Shown one piece after another: positions 22,501-30,074 of a stretch of DNA of 64,000 bases. Source of the stretch: Lycocorax pyrrhopterus obiensis (taxonomy: Eukaryota > Chordata > Aves > Passeriformes > Paradisaeidae); NCBI GenBank assembly GCA_014706295.1, contig JACSVZ010000012.1, positions 16,451,255 through 16,515,254 of the forward strand. Direction: 5' to 3'. Made by a program: the position numbers and the translations under genes. The notes beneath the pieces were generated by a model. That model made no database searches, was not told the DNA's origin, and saw only the letters and a program-made list of their open reading frames with translations. Each line of letters opens with the position of its first letter. Position 1 is the stretch's first letter.

Positions 22501-22802
22501 TGAACTCGTGCTGCTTTACATGATCAAGCTTGTGCATCTCTGCCTTCTGGCCTAATGCAGTTCCTGCAAGTGCTGATGTCCAGCCCAGCTGTAGGTGCAA
22601 ACGCTGTTGTTTAGTTCTGTGATTGTCAGTAAAACAGTGAGAAGTGTTAAGGGCACTTTTTCCCATTCTCCAATTAACAGTGGCTGCTTCTTTTGCAGAT
22701 GTGATGGAAAAAGACCCTGATGGGGACTGCAGAAGGCTGGCCCTGCAGAACTTGCTGCTAATGGAGAACCTGAAAAAGAAACTTGAAGCTGTCCCTTCCT
22801 AG
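4015..22802 (+). CDS. TELO2: TELO2, TTT-complex telomere maintenance protein 2 (complete)
   Basis: TELO2 (TEL2) is the HEAT-repeat scaffold of the TTT complex (TELO2-TTI1-TTI2). With HSP90 and the R2TP co-chaperone it stabilises new PIKK kinases: mTOR, ATM, ATR, DNA-PKcs, SMG1 and TRRAP. Twenty coding exons were placed by homology and GT-AG sites: 4015-4349, 4778-5055, 5620-5688, 6851-6998, 7370-7472, 8232-8300, 9161-9302, 10586-10722, 11455-11543, 12792-12902, 13547-13632, 13877-13974, 14887-15003, 15946-16017, 16546-16716, 17425-17516, 18342-18441, 18954-19018, 19622-19737 and 22699-22802. They total 2502 nt, or 833 codons plus TAG, with every phase matching; human TELO2 has 837 residues. 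Conserved stretches include [25 protein letters not shown] and [16 protein letters not shown]. The acidic linker (residues about 430-500) is divergent but keeps the DSDDD motif that, once CK2-phosphorylated, binds PIH1D1 of R2TP. The start ATG lies in the CpG island with G at -3 and +4. Confidence 0.97.
4778..5055 (+). CDS. TELO2: TELO2 coding exon 2
   Basis: The acceptor is CTTCCAG and the donor GTAAGG. It encodes residues 112-205, including [19 protein letters not shown] and [10 protein letters not shown], both matching the N-terminal helical repeats of human TELO2. Confidence 0.94.
5620..5688 (+). CDS. TELO2: TELO2 coding exon 3
   Basis: The acceptor is ATCCCAG and the donor GTGAGT. It encodes [16 protein letters not shown], nearly identical to the human segment. 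The open frame running on past 5688 is intronic readthrough. Confidence 0.94.
6272..6700 (+). mobile_element. CR1 LINE 3' fragment in TELO2 intron 3
   Basis: The fragment runs from the internal CR1 motif (GAGGAGTAGCTGAGGGGGCT) to a terminal ATGATTCCATGATTCTATT repeat, so it is + oriented and 5'-truncated. It belongs to the variant with the GGGATTTAAAAGCC block. It ends about 150 bases before TELO2 exon 4. Confidence 0.85.
6851..6998 (+). CDS. TELO2: TELO2 coding exon 4
   Basis: The acceptor is GCTTCAG and the donor GTAAGA. It encodes [14 protein letters not shown] and [20 protein letters not shown]1 fragment ends about 150 bases upstream of its acceptor. Confidence 0.95.
7370..7472 (+). CDS. 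TELO2: TELO2 coding exon 5
   Basis: The acceptor is TTGTTAG and the donor GTGAGG. It encodes residues 277-311 with the strongly conserved [14 protein letters not shown]. Confidence 0.95.
8232..8300 (+). CDS. TELO2: TELO2 coding exon 6
   Basis: The acceptor is CCTTGCAG and the donor GTAAGG. It encodes 23 complete codons ([17 protein letters not shown]). Confidence 0.93.
9161..9302 (+). CDS. TELO2: TELO2 coding exon 7
   Basis: The acceptor is CTGATTCAG and the donor GTGAGG. It encodes [16 protein letters not shown] and [14 protein letters not shown]. An open frame continues upstream of the acceptor, but only the part after 9161 matches the family. Confidence 0.95.
9855..9907 (+). repeat. TC/TG microsatellite in TELO2 intron 7
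   Basis: A short run of TC dinucleotides passes directly into about 50 bases of TG repeats with two TC interruptions. Confidence 0.9.
10586..10722 (+). CDS. TELO2: TELO2 coding exon 8
   Basis: The acceptor is GTTTCAG and the donor GTGAAG. It encodes residues 382-427, including [10 protein letters not shown] and the end of the N-terminal helical block. Confidence 0.95.
11455..11543 (+). CDS. TELO2: TELO2 coding exon 9, start of the acidic linker
   Basis: The acceptor is GTCTAG, with a weak pyrimidine tract, and the donor GTAAGT. It encodes [14 protein letters not shown] followed by a hydrophobic/proline stretch that I do not recognise from mammals. The first residues (YEED) and the phases support it. 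Confidence 0.85.
12211..12450 (-). mobile_element. CR1 LINE 3' fragment in TELO2 intron 9
   Basis: It starts with the reverse complement of the CR1 3' end (GAATCATGGAATGATTTGGG) and continues through the typical CCTGCCATGGGCAGGGA block. It is - oriented and 5'-truncated. Confidence 0.88.
12792..12902 (+). CDS. TELO2: TELO2 coding exon 10, linker with tandem acceptor
   Basis: The acceptor reads CACAGCAG, so splicing at 12792 or 12795 would differ by one codon and keep frame. The product is a poorly conserved linker ending [11 protein letters not shown]. The donor is GTACAG. Confidence 0.83.
13191..13278. repeat. AT-rich TATA/TATG microsatellite in TELO2 intron 10
   Basis: About 85 bases of alternating TATATA and TATGTA units, partly self-complementary. 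It lies about 270 bases upstream of exon 11. Confidence 0.88.
13547..13632 (+). CDS. TELO2: TELO2 coding exon 11, phospho-motif
   Basis: The acceptor is GTTTACAG and the donor GTAGGA. It encodes [17 protein letters not shown], the counterpart of the mammalian CK2 site that recruits R2TP, then YIRDCIE. The serine codon is split across the intron. Confidence 0.95.
13877..13974 (+). CDS. TELO2: TELO2 coding exon 12
   Basis: The acceptor is GATTTCAG and the donor GTGAAG. It encodes [20 protein letters not shown] and then [11 protein letters not shown], the start of the C-terminal helical repeats. Confidence 0.95.
14887..15003 (+). CDS. TELO2: TELO2 coding exon 13
   Basis: The acceptor is TGAGCAG and the donor GTGAGT. 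It encodes [17 protein letters not shown] and [13 protein letters not shown], close to the human sequence. Confidence 0.95.
15348..15680 (-). mobile_element. CR1 LINE 3' fragment in TELO2 intron 13
   Basis: This is a reverse-oriented CR1 3' end (GAATGGTTTGGGTGGGAAAG) with the GCCGTGGGCAGGGACA and CTGTGCCAGGGCCTCCCCAC blocks. The far end fades at about 15680. Confidence 0.85.
15946..16017 (+). CDS. TELO2: TELO2 coding exon 14
   Basis: The acceptor is TGTACAG and the donor GTGAGT. It encodes 24 codons including [11 protein letters not shown], one of the best conserved stretches of the family. Confidence 0.96.
16546..16716 (+). CDS. TELO2: TELO2 coding exon 15
   Basis: The acceptor is TATCTAG and the donor [14 protein letters not shown] is followed by a variable Ser/Lys-rich loop and then [17 protein letters not shown], which is conserved. 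Confidence 0.95.
17425..17516 (+). CDS. TELO2: TELO2 coding exon 16
   Basis: The acceptor is TTGGACAG and the donor GTGAGT. It encodes [19 protein letters not shown], highly conserved. Confidence 0.96.
18342..18441 (+). CDS. TELO2: TELO2 coding exon 17
   Basis: The acceptor is CTTGCAG and the donor GTAAGG. It encodes [20 protein letters not shown] and continues to AVNTV. Confidence 0.96.
18780..18860 (+). mobile_element. Short CR1-like fragment in TELO2 intron 17
   Basis: GGCAGGAGTTGGATTCGTGA followed by TGTGGGTCCCTTCCAGCTCA resembles the last part of CR1 but lacks the terminal octamer repeats. It is old and degenerate. Confidence 0.5.
18954..19018 (+). CDS. TELO2: TELO2 coding exon 18
   Basis: The acceptor is TTTGCAG and the donor GTGAGT. 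It encodes [20 protein letters not shown] short CR1-like fragment ends about 95 bases upstream of the acceptor. Confidence 0.96.
19622..19737 (+). CDS. TELO2: TELO2 coding exon 19
   Basis: The acceptor is CTCCACAG and the donor GTAGGA. It encodes [20 protein letters not shown] and [10 protein letters not shown]. Confidence 0.95.
19738..22698 (+). other. TELO2 intron 19, no recognisable feature
   Basis: This is the longest TELO2 intron. I see no repeat family, RNA gene or further exon in it. Open frames here have neither family similarity nor paired splice sites that fit the phases. Confidence 0.6.
22699..22802 (+). CDS. TELO2: TELO2 terminal coding exon 20
   Basis: The acceptor is TTTTGCAG. 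It encodes [17 protein letters not shown] and a final helix ending AVPS, then TAG at 22800-22802. It follows the largest TELO2 intron (2961 bp). Confidence 0.96.
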
Positions 22803-23437
22803 CTGAAGGGTAACAGAAATGACCTTTACCTTGCGCTCCTGCCAGCTGGATGTGTTCAGGCACTGCTGGGGCCTCTTCAGCGGTCACCTGGCTGGAGGAG
22901 AGGAAGAAGGGGGAAGGGTGCTGAGCTATAAGCCAGCGAGCCTGACTTGACATCTGGACTTTGTAGTGGAGGCCAATTGAGTGAGCTCTGGTATCCGGTA
23001 CAGCGTGTACAGATGCAGGAAGGTAGGCGAGCGCTGCCATCCTCCCGCACCCCCAGCCCCCACCCCTGCTATTTATAACCTTGGCAGGTCTGAGCGCTCA
23101 GCTAAAAATACAGGGAAGATCTCACACAGCCTTCTTGTCAGAAAAACAGGAGGGCTTGGGAGGGCCACTTGCCACTATGACCTGCCCCTTACGAAGGCTC
23201 CCATGTCCCCGAGCAGCTGGAGTTTGGGGGACTAGCTGTTGGTCTGCTGCTGGAAGGGGTGGCATGGTGCAGGGAATGGCACTGCTCATGGGATGCAAAC
23301 ACTGGATAGCTACACTGAAGTGCTGAAAGTGTGCCAGACTTTAAAGGCGTGAGCTAGAGCTGGGCTGTGATTAGGAAGGAATAAGGCAGGGAATTCTTTT
23401 TGTATAATCTTAGTACAGAAGTAAATTTCTACTAAAG

Positions 23438-23443
23438 AATAAA
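23438..23443 (+). terminator. TELO2: Proximal TELO2 polyadenylation signal
   Basis: AATAAA lies 636 bases after the TELO2 stop in an A/T-rich stretch, followed by TGTTCAGATTTTG. It is the likely main signal. Confidence 0.65.
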
Positions 23444-23799
23444 TAATGTTCAGATTTTGACCCTAAAATTTCCCCAACCCTTCTTCCCTGAAAGCAATTT
23501 AGAAACTTCATGTTCACCCCAAGTTTTGAAGCAAGTCACAAAATATGAAAAAGAAAAATCATTCTAAGTGTAAGTGCTGGTTGGTAAGAAATGTGAGTGA
23601 CCTGATAACTACCCCTTGGCAGGGCAGGATGACAGGCAGAGAGGTGAGCAGAACCTTGGTTGTTAACGTTGAGCTTCACTTCTCTCAGTCCTGCTTGTGC
23701 CAGGGAAGAAACTGGCCTCCAAAAATCTGACTAGTAGAGTGGCTTGATGTAACTGGTGTTTGGAGAGGGATCTTCACAGTATAAAAGAAACTTCACTCA

Positions 23800-23900
23800 C
23801 TCACAGTGACCCAGCTTGAGCAGGGGTTGGACCAGGGGGGCATCCAGGAGGTATCCAGGGTCCCTTCCAACCCAGGCATTCTGTGACTCTGAGGTTTACC
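23800..23900 (+). mobile_element. CR1 3'-end remnant
   Basis: CAGGGGTTGGACCAGGGGGG followed by GGGTCCCTTCCAACCCAGGC and ATTCTGTGA is the last part of a + oriented CR1. It lies between the proximal and distal TELO2 poly(A) signals. Confidence 0.7.
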
Positions 23901-24210
23901 CCAGATGATGTTGCTCTACCCCACATGACCCTCTGATGTATTTAAACATAGAAGCTTTTGTTGGAGAGAGTCTGCCTTCAGCCTGCAGGAGGGGGTAGTT
24001 TGACTTTTAACCAAGCTCCTACCCAAATGGGATGAAGATTGTTTTCAGAAGATCTCACTTCTAGGGAATCACGGATCTGCACCTTAGCAGATCAAAGTTG
24101 TACTTGAAAGGCAACTCACAATTTCCATCTCAGTTATTCAGCTCTTATCTGTACTGATAAAAAAGTGAAGTTATAGTGTGCAGTTCTTACTGGGTTTTTT
24201 CTGTCTCAAT

Positions 24211-24216
24211 TTTATT
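24211..24216 (-). terminator. IFT140: IFT140 polyadenylation signal
   Basis: TTTATT on the + strand reads AATAAA on the - strand. It is the only canonical signal I see in the 450 bases downstream of the IFT140 stop. Confidence 0.65.
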
Positions 24217-24401
24217 AAAATACTAAAACCAGCTTTCTAACACCATGTACATGTGAATCTCTGTATGCTGTGCTTGAGAGAATGTATTAATTCTAATACT
24301 GTTGCTTGTACAGTCAAGCAGGAAAAATAAATTTCTTGGTAATAATCAAAAAGCTGTGTGGCAACAGCATGTGATTGATCCGGGCCCCCTAATGAGGACG
24401 G

Positions 24402-24422
24402 AATAAATGAGCTCGCAATAAA
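24402..24422 (+). terminator. TELO2: Paired distal + strand AATAAA signals
   Basis: AATAAA occurs at 24402-24407 and again at 24417-24422, only 31 bases before the end of the IFT140 coding sequence on the other strand. They may be alternative TELO2 ends; a further AATAAA is at 24326-24331. Confidence 0.45.
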
Positions 24423-24452
24423 ATCAGCTTTGCATTTGGTAAGTGCCCATTG

Positions 24453-24653
24453 TCAGGGGTCCTCCACTTCATCAGCCACTTCTTCCTCCTCCCTGTTGTC
24501 CATGCCGCTGTGGCCAGTGTGCTCTGGGGCCGGGGCTCGGCTCATGGGGATGCCGGCTCCTCGGTGCACAGCCTCCATGGTCTGTGGGGACACATAGTAG
24601 CTCAGGTTCGAGGCTGGAATTCTTTTCTGCATCTCTTCCAGGTAGCGATAAGC
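24453..24653 (-). CDS. IFT140: IFT140 terminal coding exon
   Basis: The acceptor is TCCTTTAG. It encodes [20 protein letters not shown] and [14 protein letters not shown], then an acidic tail ([13 protein letters not shown]) and TGA at 24453-24455. Confidence 0.95.
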   Translation of the reverse strand, partial: AYRYLEEMQKRIPASNLSYYVSPQTMEAVHRGAGIPMSRAPAPEHTGHSGMDNREEEEVADEVEDP

Positions 24654-27600
24654 CTAAAGGAATGCAGAGATCACTGTCAGGGGGGCCTCAGTAAACCATT
24701 TCTTGTGCTTTGCACATTAAAAGTGAAGTTCATCAGCACAGCTGGAGGAACTTGCACTTGGCACCCTCGTGTTTCATCAGAGCAGCAGGTCCGTTCAGGG
24801 ATGTGTGGCACATCTGCCCTGAAGGAGCGATTCACCATTTCCTCAAATAACTGCCATTTTACAGTTTTCTTCTCTGGCCAGGTGGCAAACACAGCGTGGT
24901 GGCGTTGCTGAGGCACGCACCCAGACAGACCCTCTGTTCTCATTGAATCACTGGGAATGCTTAAGAATCTACCAGCATTTATGCTCTGTGTCCTGTGAGC
25001 TTTCCTTTTCTCCTCCTATAGAATGAAAAATATGGATATAGTTCCTGAGCTGTGCCTCACCCTGCTGCACATTTAGACTCCTACCATGGAGTGTCTTCCT
25101 GCATGAGAGCCACGCTCCACCAAGCTGCACAGATGTATAATATGAGTTCTGTAGGGTGGAAGAAGACTTCACTTACTGTATGGAATTCCTCCACTTGTGC
25201 ATAATGCTGAACCAAAAATCCCAGGACATCGCCGTGCCGGATGGCATCATCAAAGTCCTGTTCAGCCAGGAGCAGTTCACATTGCCTGACTGCTTCTTCA
25301 GTGTCTTCAGGGTAAACTCTAGGAAAGGGCAAAAGGAAAGTGTCACAGCCCAGGGAGAGCATTCAGCTTATCTGGCCAAGGACACAGAAGAGTTTTTACT
25401 GCATTAGGTTTCATAACAGAAGCCCAAACAAAACCCAGAAACTTGCCTTGTCCTGGGGCTGATTGGCCAGCATGGGCAGCAGGGGAGGGGGGGAGTCTGC
25501 CCCTCTGCCCCGCTCATGTGAGACCCCACCTGCAGAGCTCCCTCCAGCCCTGGGGTCCCAGCACAGGCAGGACATGGAGGTGCTGGAGCAAGTCCAGAGG
25601 AGACCATGAAGATGCTCCAAGGGCTGGAGTCCCTCTGGAGCCAAGCTGGGAGAGCTGGGGGCTGTTCACCTGGAGAGGAGAAGGCTCCAGGGAGACCTCA
25701 GAGCCCCTTGCAGGGCCTAAAGGGGCTCCAGGAGAGCTGGAGAGGGACTGGGGACAAGGGATGGAGGGACAGGACACAGGGAATGGCTTCCCACTGCCAG
25801 AGGGCAGGGATGGATGAGATATTGGGAAGGAATTGTTCCCTGTGAGGGTGGGGAGGCCCTGGCACAGGGTGCCCAGAGAAGCTGTGGCTGCCCCATCCTT
25901 GGAAATGTTCAAGGCCAGGCTGAACAGGGCTTGGAGTAACCTGGGATAGTGGAAAGTGTCCCTGCCCATGGAAGGGGCTGGAACTGGATGAGCTTGAAGG
26001 TCCCTTCCCACCCAAACCAGTCTGTGATTCTGTGATTTTATGATAATCACCTTTCTGGCTACGCCTCCCTTGGTCTTCTCTTTCAGGTTACCTTTCCATC
26101 TTTAATGCAACTTTTTAAATGCACTTTTAAAAATCACATTACGGTTTCCCTGCTAGAAAAATGTACCAGCAGCTTTTTTTGCAGCAAGCTACAAATTATT
26201 TATTAAACTTCAGGTGCTGTTATGACTTCTGCCCTGGTATGATATTTCTGTCACTTAGTGTCTGTGCCCTCCTTGCTGCAGCTCACCTCTGAGCATGGAT
26301 GAATCGCTTCATCAGACTCATCCTGCTCTGCAGGTGGCCAAGTTTGCTTTCCTGTTCCACAGGGCTTCTAGCCTTTGCTTTGGAAAGGCACTTGTATGCT
26401 TCTGTCAGTGCTCTGTGGGCTTTTTCATAGTTCTGATACTCATCGATTTCTACCTGCAAGAGGAGAAAGGAGATGGTCTTGCTCCAGAGCCAATAAACCA
26501 AACACCTTCAGCAGTCATAGAAAGGGCAGTACCTGAGCACATGCATCATAGAAACCTGCCAGGAGGTCAAGAGCCCCTCCTTTGGTGTAGAAGCTGATGA
26601 TATTCGCAATAATCTTTGCATCTTTACGCCAATCCAGTGACTGCAGGTAGTTGGCTGCCATGATATAAATCTCTCTCTGTCTGGAAACTCCCGCAAAGAA
26701 GATAATTTTCTCAGTATCTCCAGATTTCAGCAATGCCCTCATAGCCTGGCAAGGGAAAGGGGGGCACAGAGGGAGAGAGGGAAAATATTGTGAATGTAAA
26801 AACGAGATGGCTCAGAAGTTTCATCTGGGTAGTTACTGTAGGAAGTCTGCTTCAAGGTTTACTTTTCAAAACACCCTTGTTTTGAGGCTATCCAGGCTGA
26901 CCTTTAACTTGTTTCCTGCTTGTGTGTATTTCTTGGTGGCCATGTGGTAGTTGCCTTGTCTCATGCAGCAGTCAGCAATTTGCTCCAGCAGCTCCCTCCG
27001 GGACTCCTCAGAGAGATCCTGGGACTCCTTGGAGACTGTCATCTTCTCGGCCAGCTCCTCGGTGATGGTCAGGTTCTGCTCCAGGCAGAGCTGCAGAGCT
27101 TCGTGGTACTGATGGGAGCAAGAGAGTAATGAGATGTTGCAAACACTATCATGACACCTCACGTTGCTTGTGGTTTAACCTACAGAAATCAGCTACAAAC
27201 ACAAGCAGCTGAGGATGCTCTGTCCGGAACACTGGTCTGTAGTTACGTATCTCAACATCAGCCCCTGGTCAGGCACACAGTGTCCCATTTTGTTTGCTAA
27301 GAACATGTTTGTTCTTCCATGACAGCATTGTTCTCACACAAGTGTGCCACTAAAGATTCAGCAATTTTGACTCTGAACATGAGATTTTGAGAGATATACA
27401 AGTCAGGTTTGTTAGGCATGATCGAAAATAACATTTTCAGTAAATGCAAATAAATTAAAAGATTTTGTTAAATATTTTGGTACTTCCCATATAGGAACAA
27501 ATTCTGAGTAAGCTATACAAAAGCTTGTCGTCCAGAAAAGGGCTACTGTACCCTTGCAAAACGTGGAAGAAAGCCAGCCATAGAAGCTTGTTAAAGAGGA

Positions 27601-30032
27601 GTGAGCACAGGACTGGTCTGGTACCAAGCGTTTCGGCAAGGCTGAGCTACCAGTGCCCCTGAATCGCTGGCTTAAGAGGAATCTTGAAACTTTACAAGTG
27701 TCTCTTGCATCTGTTTACCTGCACAGATGAATGTGCAGGTACACACCTGTTGTGCTCCTCTACCTGTGCACAGGGGACCAGAGGGCTCGGCTCACCTTCT
27801 TGGCCGTGAGCAGCAGCTCCATTGCCTTCTCATACTGAGCATGTTCAATGAAGAACCCGGAGCAGCGGGCGAGCAGGGCCGGGTCGGACTTCTCATCCAG
27901 GTCCTCAGCAATGAGCTGTAGGGCCCCGAACTGCTGCGTGGCAAAGGCCAGCTCCAGGGCTTTGGAGAAGTGTCCTGCCTGCAAATTTAAGAATGAGGCT
28001 TCAAAGACTAGAATGACCACTACAGAGCCACTTCACAGGACACCCTGGAGTGGCTTAATAAAGTATTACCATGAAAAAATTACTAATAAACAGGACATAG
28101 TAAAAACCACAGCTGATTTAACATTCTTCTGCTGTAGGAACTGCTTCAGTGTAAAGTTTGGGAGTTTTTACTAAAAAACATTTACCTTGTGGTATAACAT
28201 AACAGCTCTGTCCATTTGATCCCCCTTTTCCTCATAATAGCAGGCTGCCTCTATCATGTCTTCTGGTGAGCTCAGGAGAGCCAGGTTCATCAGCTGATCA
28301 TCTAAATTATTTGCCTGTTCAAAAGCAAAGGTTTGGCTCTGGGTGTGCATACACAAATTTCATAATTCCAGCTTCTGGCAAGCCTGTGGCTTTATAGTGT
28401 CACCCAGTATTAAACTCTCACCCCCTTCTGTGTAAAACCTCTACGACCCAAGTGACGTTCAACTTAAATTATGATTATTTCTTTCAGGGAGTTTCTGATG
28501 AGCTCTTCAAGAAAATACTTTTCCAAACCACCAAGGCTTTATTGATCCACCCTTGGTAGAAGACGTCAGCAGAAACCAGGAGCAGTTTCATCGTGGGCTG
28601 TCCATGAGCAGGCAGTGCTCAGGAAAGAATAGGCACAAACACCCTGTACGACCTTCACTATGTGCTGCCAAAGGGCAGAACCCTGTGCAGAGTGGGCACC
28701 TCTCTGCGTACCTTGCACAAGCGGATGGCGTTGTTGAACGCCTGGGCCCGGCTGTAGAAGTGCACGGCCTGCTTGATGTCCTCCTGGCTCTCGTACTGGC
28801 GTGCCAGGTGATAGGAGGCTGCCCCATTCCCTGTTTCGTTTGCTATTTCAGCAGCCTGCAGAGGGAATTGTACAGCTTTACTTTGTGTCCATGCTCCTCC
28901 CAGGAATGAGAACTCGGGAAGCAGATGGAAGCAGGCTGCCTTTACCTTCTGTATGTTGCCTTGAAAGCAGTGGACACGGACTAGGGAAAAATAATCCTGA
29001 GCCAGTGCATAGTATTTTAATGCAGATTCCATGTCTGACTGGCTCTCCAAGTACTGTGCCCACCACTTCCACAGGCTCCTGGAAAAGCAACAATATTAAC
29101 TGCAGCAACAAGAACTGCCAGAGGCTGTGTTTTTCACTCTTAGAGAGCTTGAACTAAAGACTGAGCACATTTTTTAGAACACATGCTCTACCCCAACCCA
29201 AGTGTGACACTGCCAAGGTCTGCACTACACAGGAGGTCAGCCTGGATAACCAATGTGGCAGTTCTTGAGCAAGCGCAGCATAAACCTGAAAAGCTGTGGG
29301 AGGGTCATAGTGGATAACGCAGGGGCCAAATGGGACTGAGAGGATTCACACTCCTTCATCCTTGCTCTCATCACGAGTTGTATGTCAGACCTGACAGCCC
29401 CATGTAGAAGGAACAAGCATAACACTGACTTGTCTTTCATCTTGTTGACATAGTTCTCCAGGGCTTGTAAGTCTTCAGAGAGCATTCGAGGTACCTCGAA
29501 CCTATGTGTGTCTGACTTTTCATAGCTGTAGAGAAGAAGAACATATTAGATGTGAAATGACAACCTCCTTATAAGCTCTTTCTGTGTAAAACATCCATTT
29601 AATCTTGTTTGCCAGCCATCAGCTGACAACACTAGCAATAACTGCTTCAGTTGTATAAGTAAGTTCACTGTAAGACCAGTTGCAGTCCACCAGCACCACC
29701 AAAAATTAAAAGTTCAATGGTACTCCCAGGCACTTGGAATGCGGGAGGTGTGATCTTCACAGCACAGGAAATACTTCAAAAGTGCCAGTGATGGTCCAAA
29801 GAAGTATTCCAGAAAGCTCCCCGAGCGTCAAGCACACCTGGCTGGACAGGTCACAAATGCCCCGGGCTCGACATTGTACCACCTACTGCAACATCAGCCT
29901 CTGCCACTGCTGGGAGCTCACAGCCCTTACCCCAGCACCCACCTCTCCTCACCTACTGCCCACCATGGCCATCACTGGGTCTGCCTGAGCACAGCAGAGC
30001 TCTGCTTTGATTCTGAACAGAGTTGACCTTAT

Positions 30033-30074
<42 letters not shown>

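Larger units (their letters stand above)
22803..24440 (+). other. TELO2: TELO2 3' UTR and downstream poly(A) region
   Basis: Sequence follows the TELO2 stop without coding signal. A proximal AATAAA is at 23438-23443 and three distal ones are at 24326, 24402 and 24417. If only the proximal signal is used the UTR ends at about 23465. If the distal ones are used it reaches IFT140's last exon. A CR1 3' remnant sits at 23800-23900. Confidence 0.6.
24195..24452 (-). other. IFT140: IFT140 3' UTR
   Basis: On the - strand the IFT140 stop is followed by about 236 bases of A/T-rich sequence up to AATAAA (24211-24216 on the + coordinates). The cleavage position is inferred. Confidence 0.6.

Noticed and set aside
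24450..24911. + strand open frame of 153 codons near the TELO2/IFT140 junction
   Set aside because: It is antisense to the real last exon of IFT140 and reads through its intron; there is no family similarity.
25443..26050. Open frames up to 178 codons on both strands
   Set aside because: They lie wholly inside a 5'-truncated CR1 fragment, which is the non-coding-like 3' part of the element.
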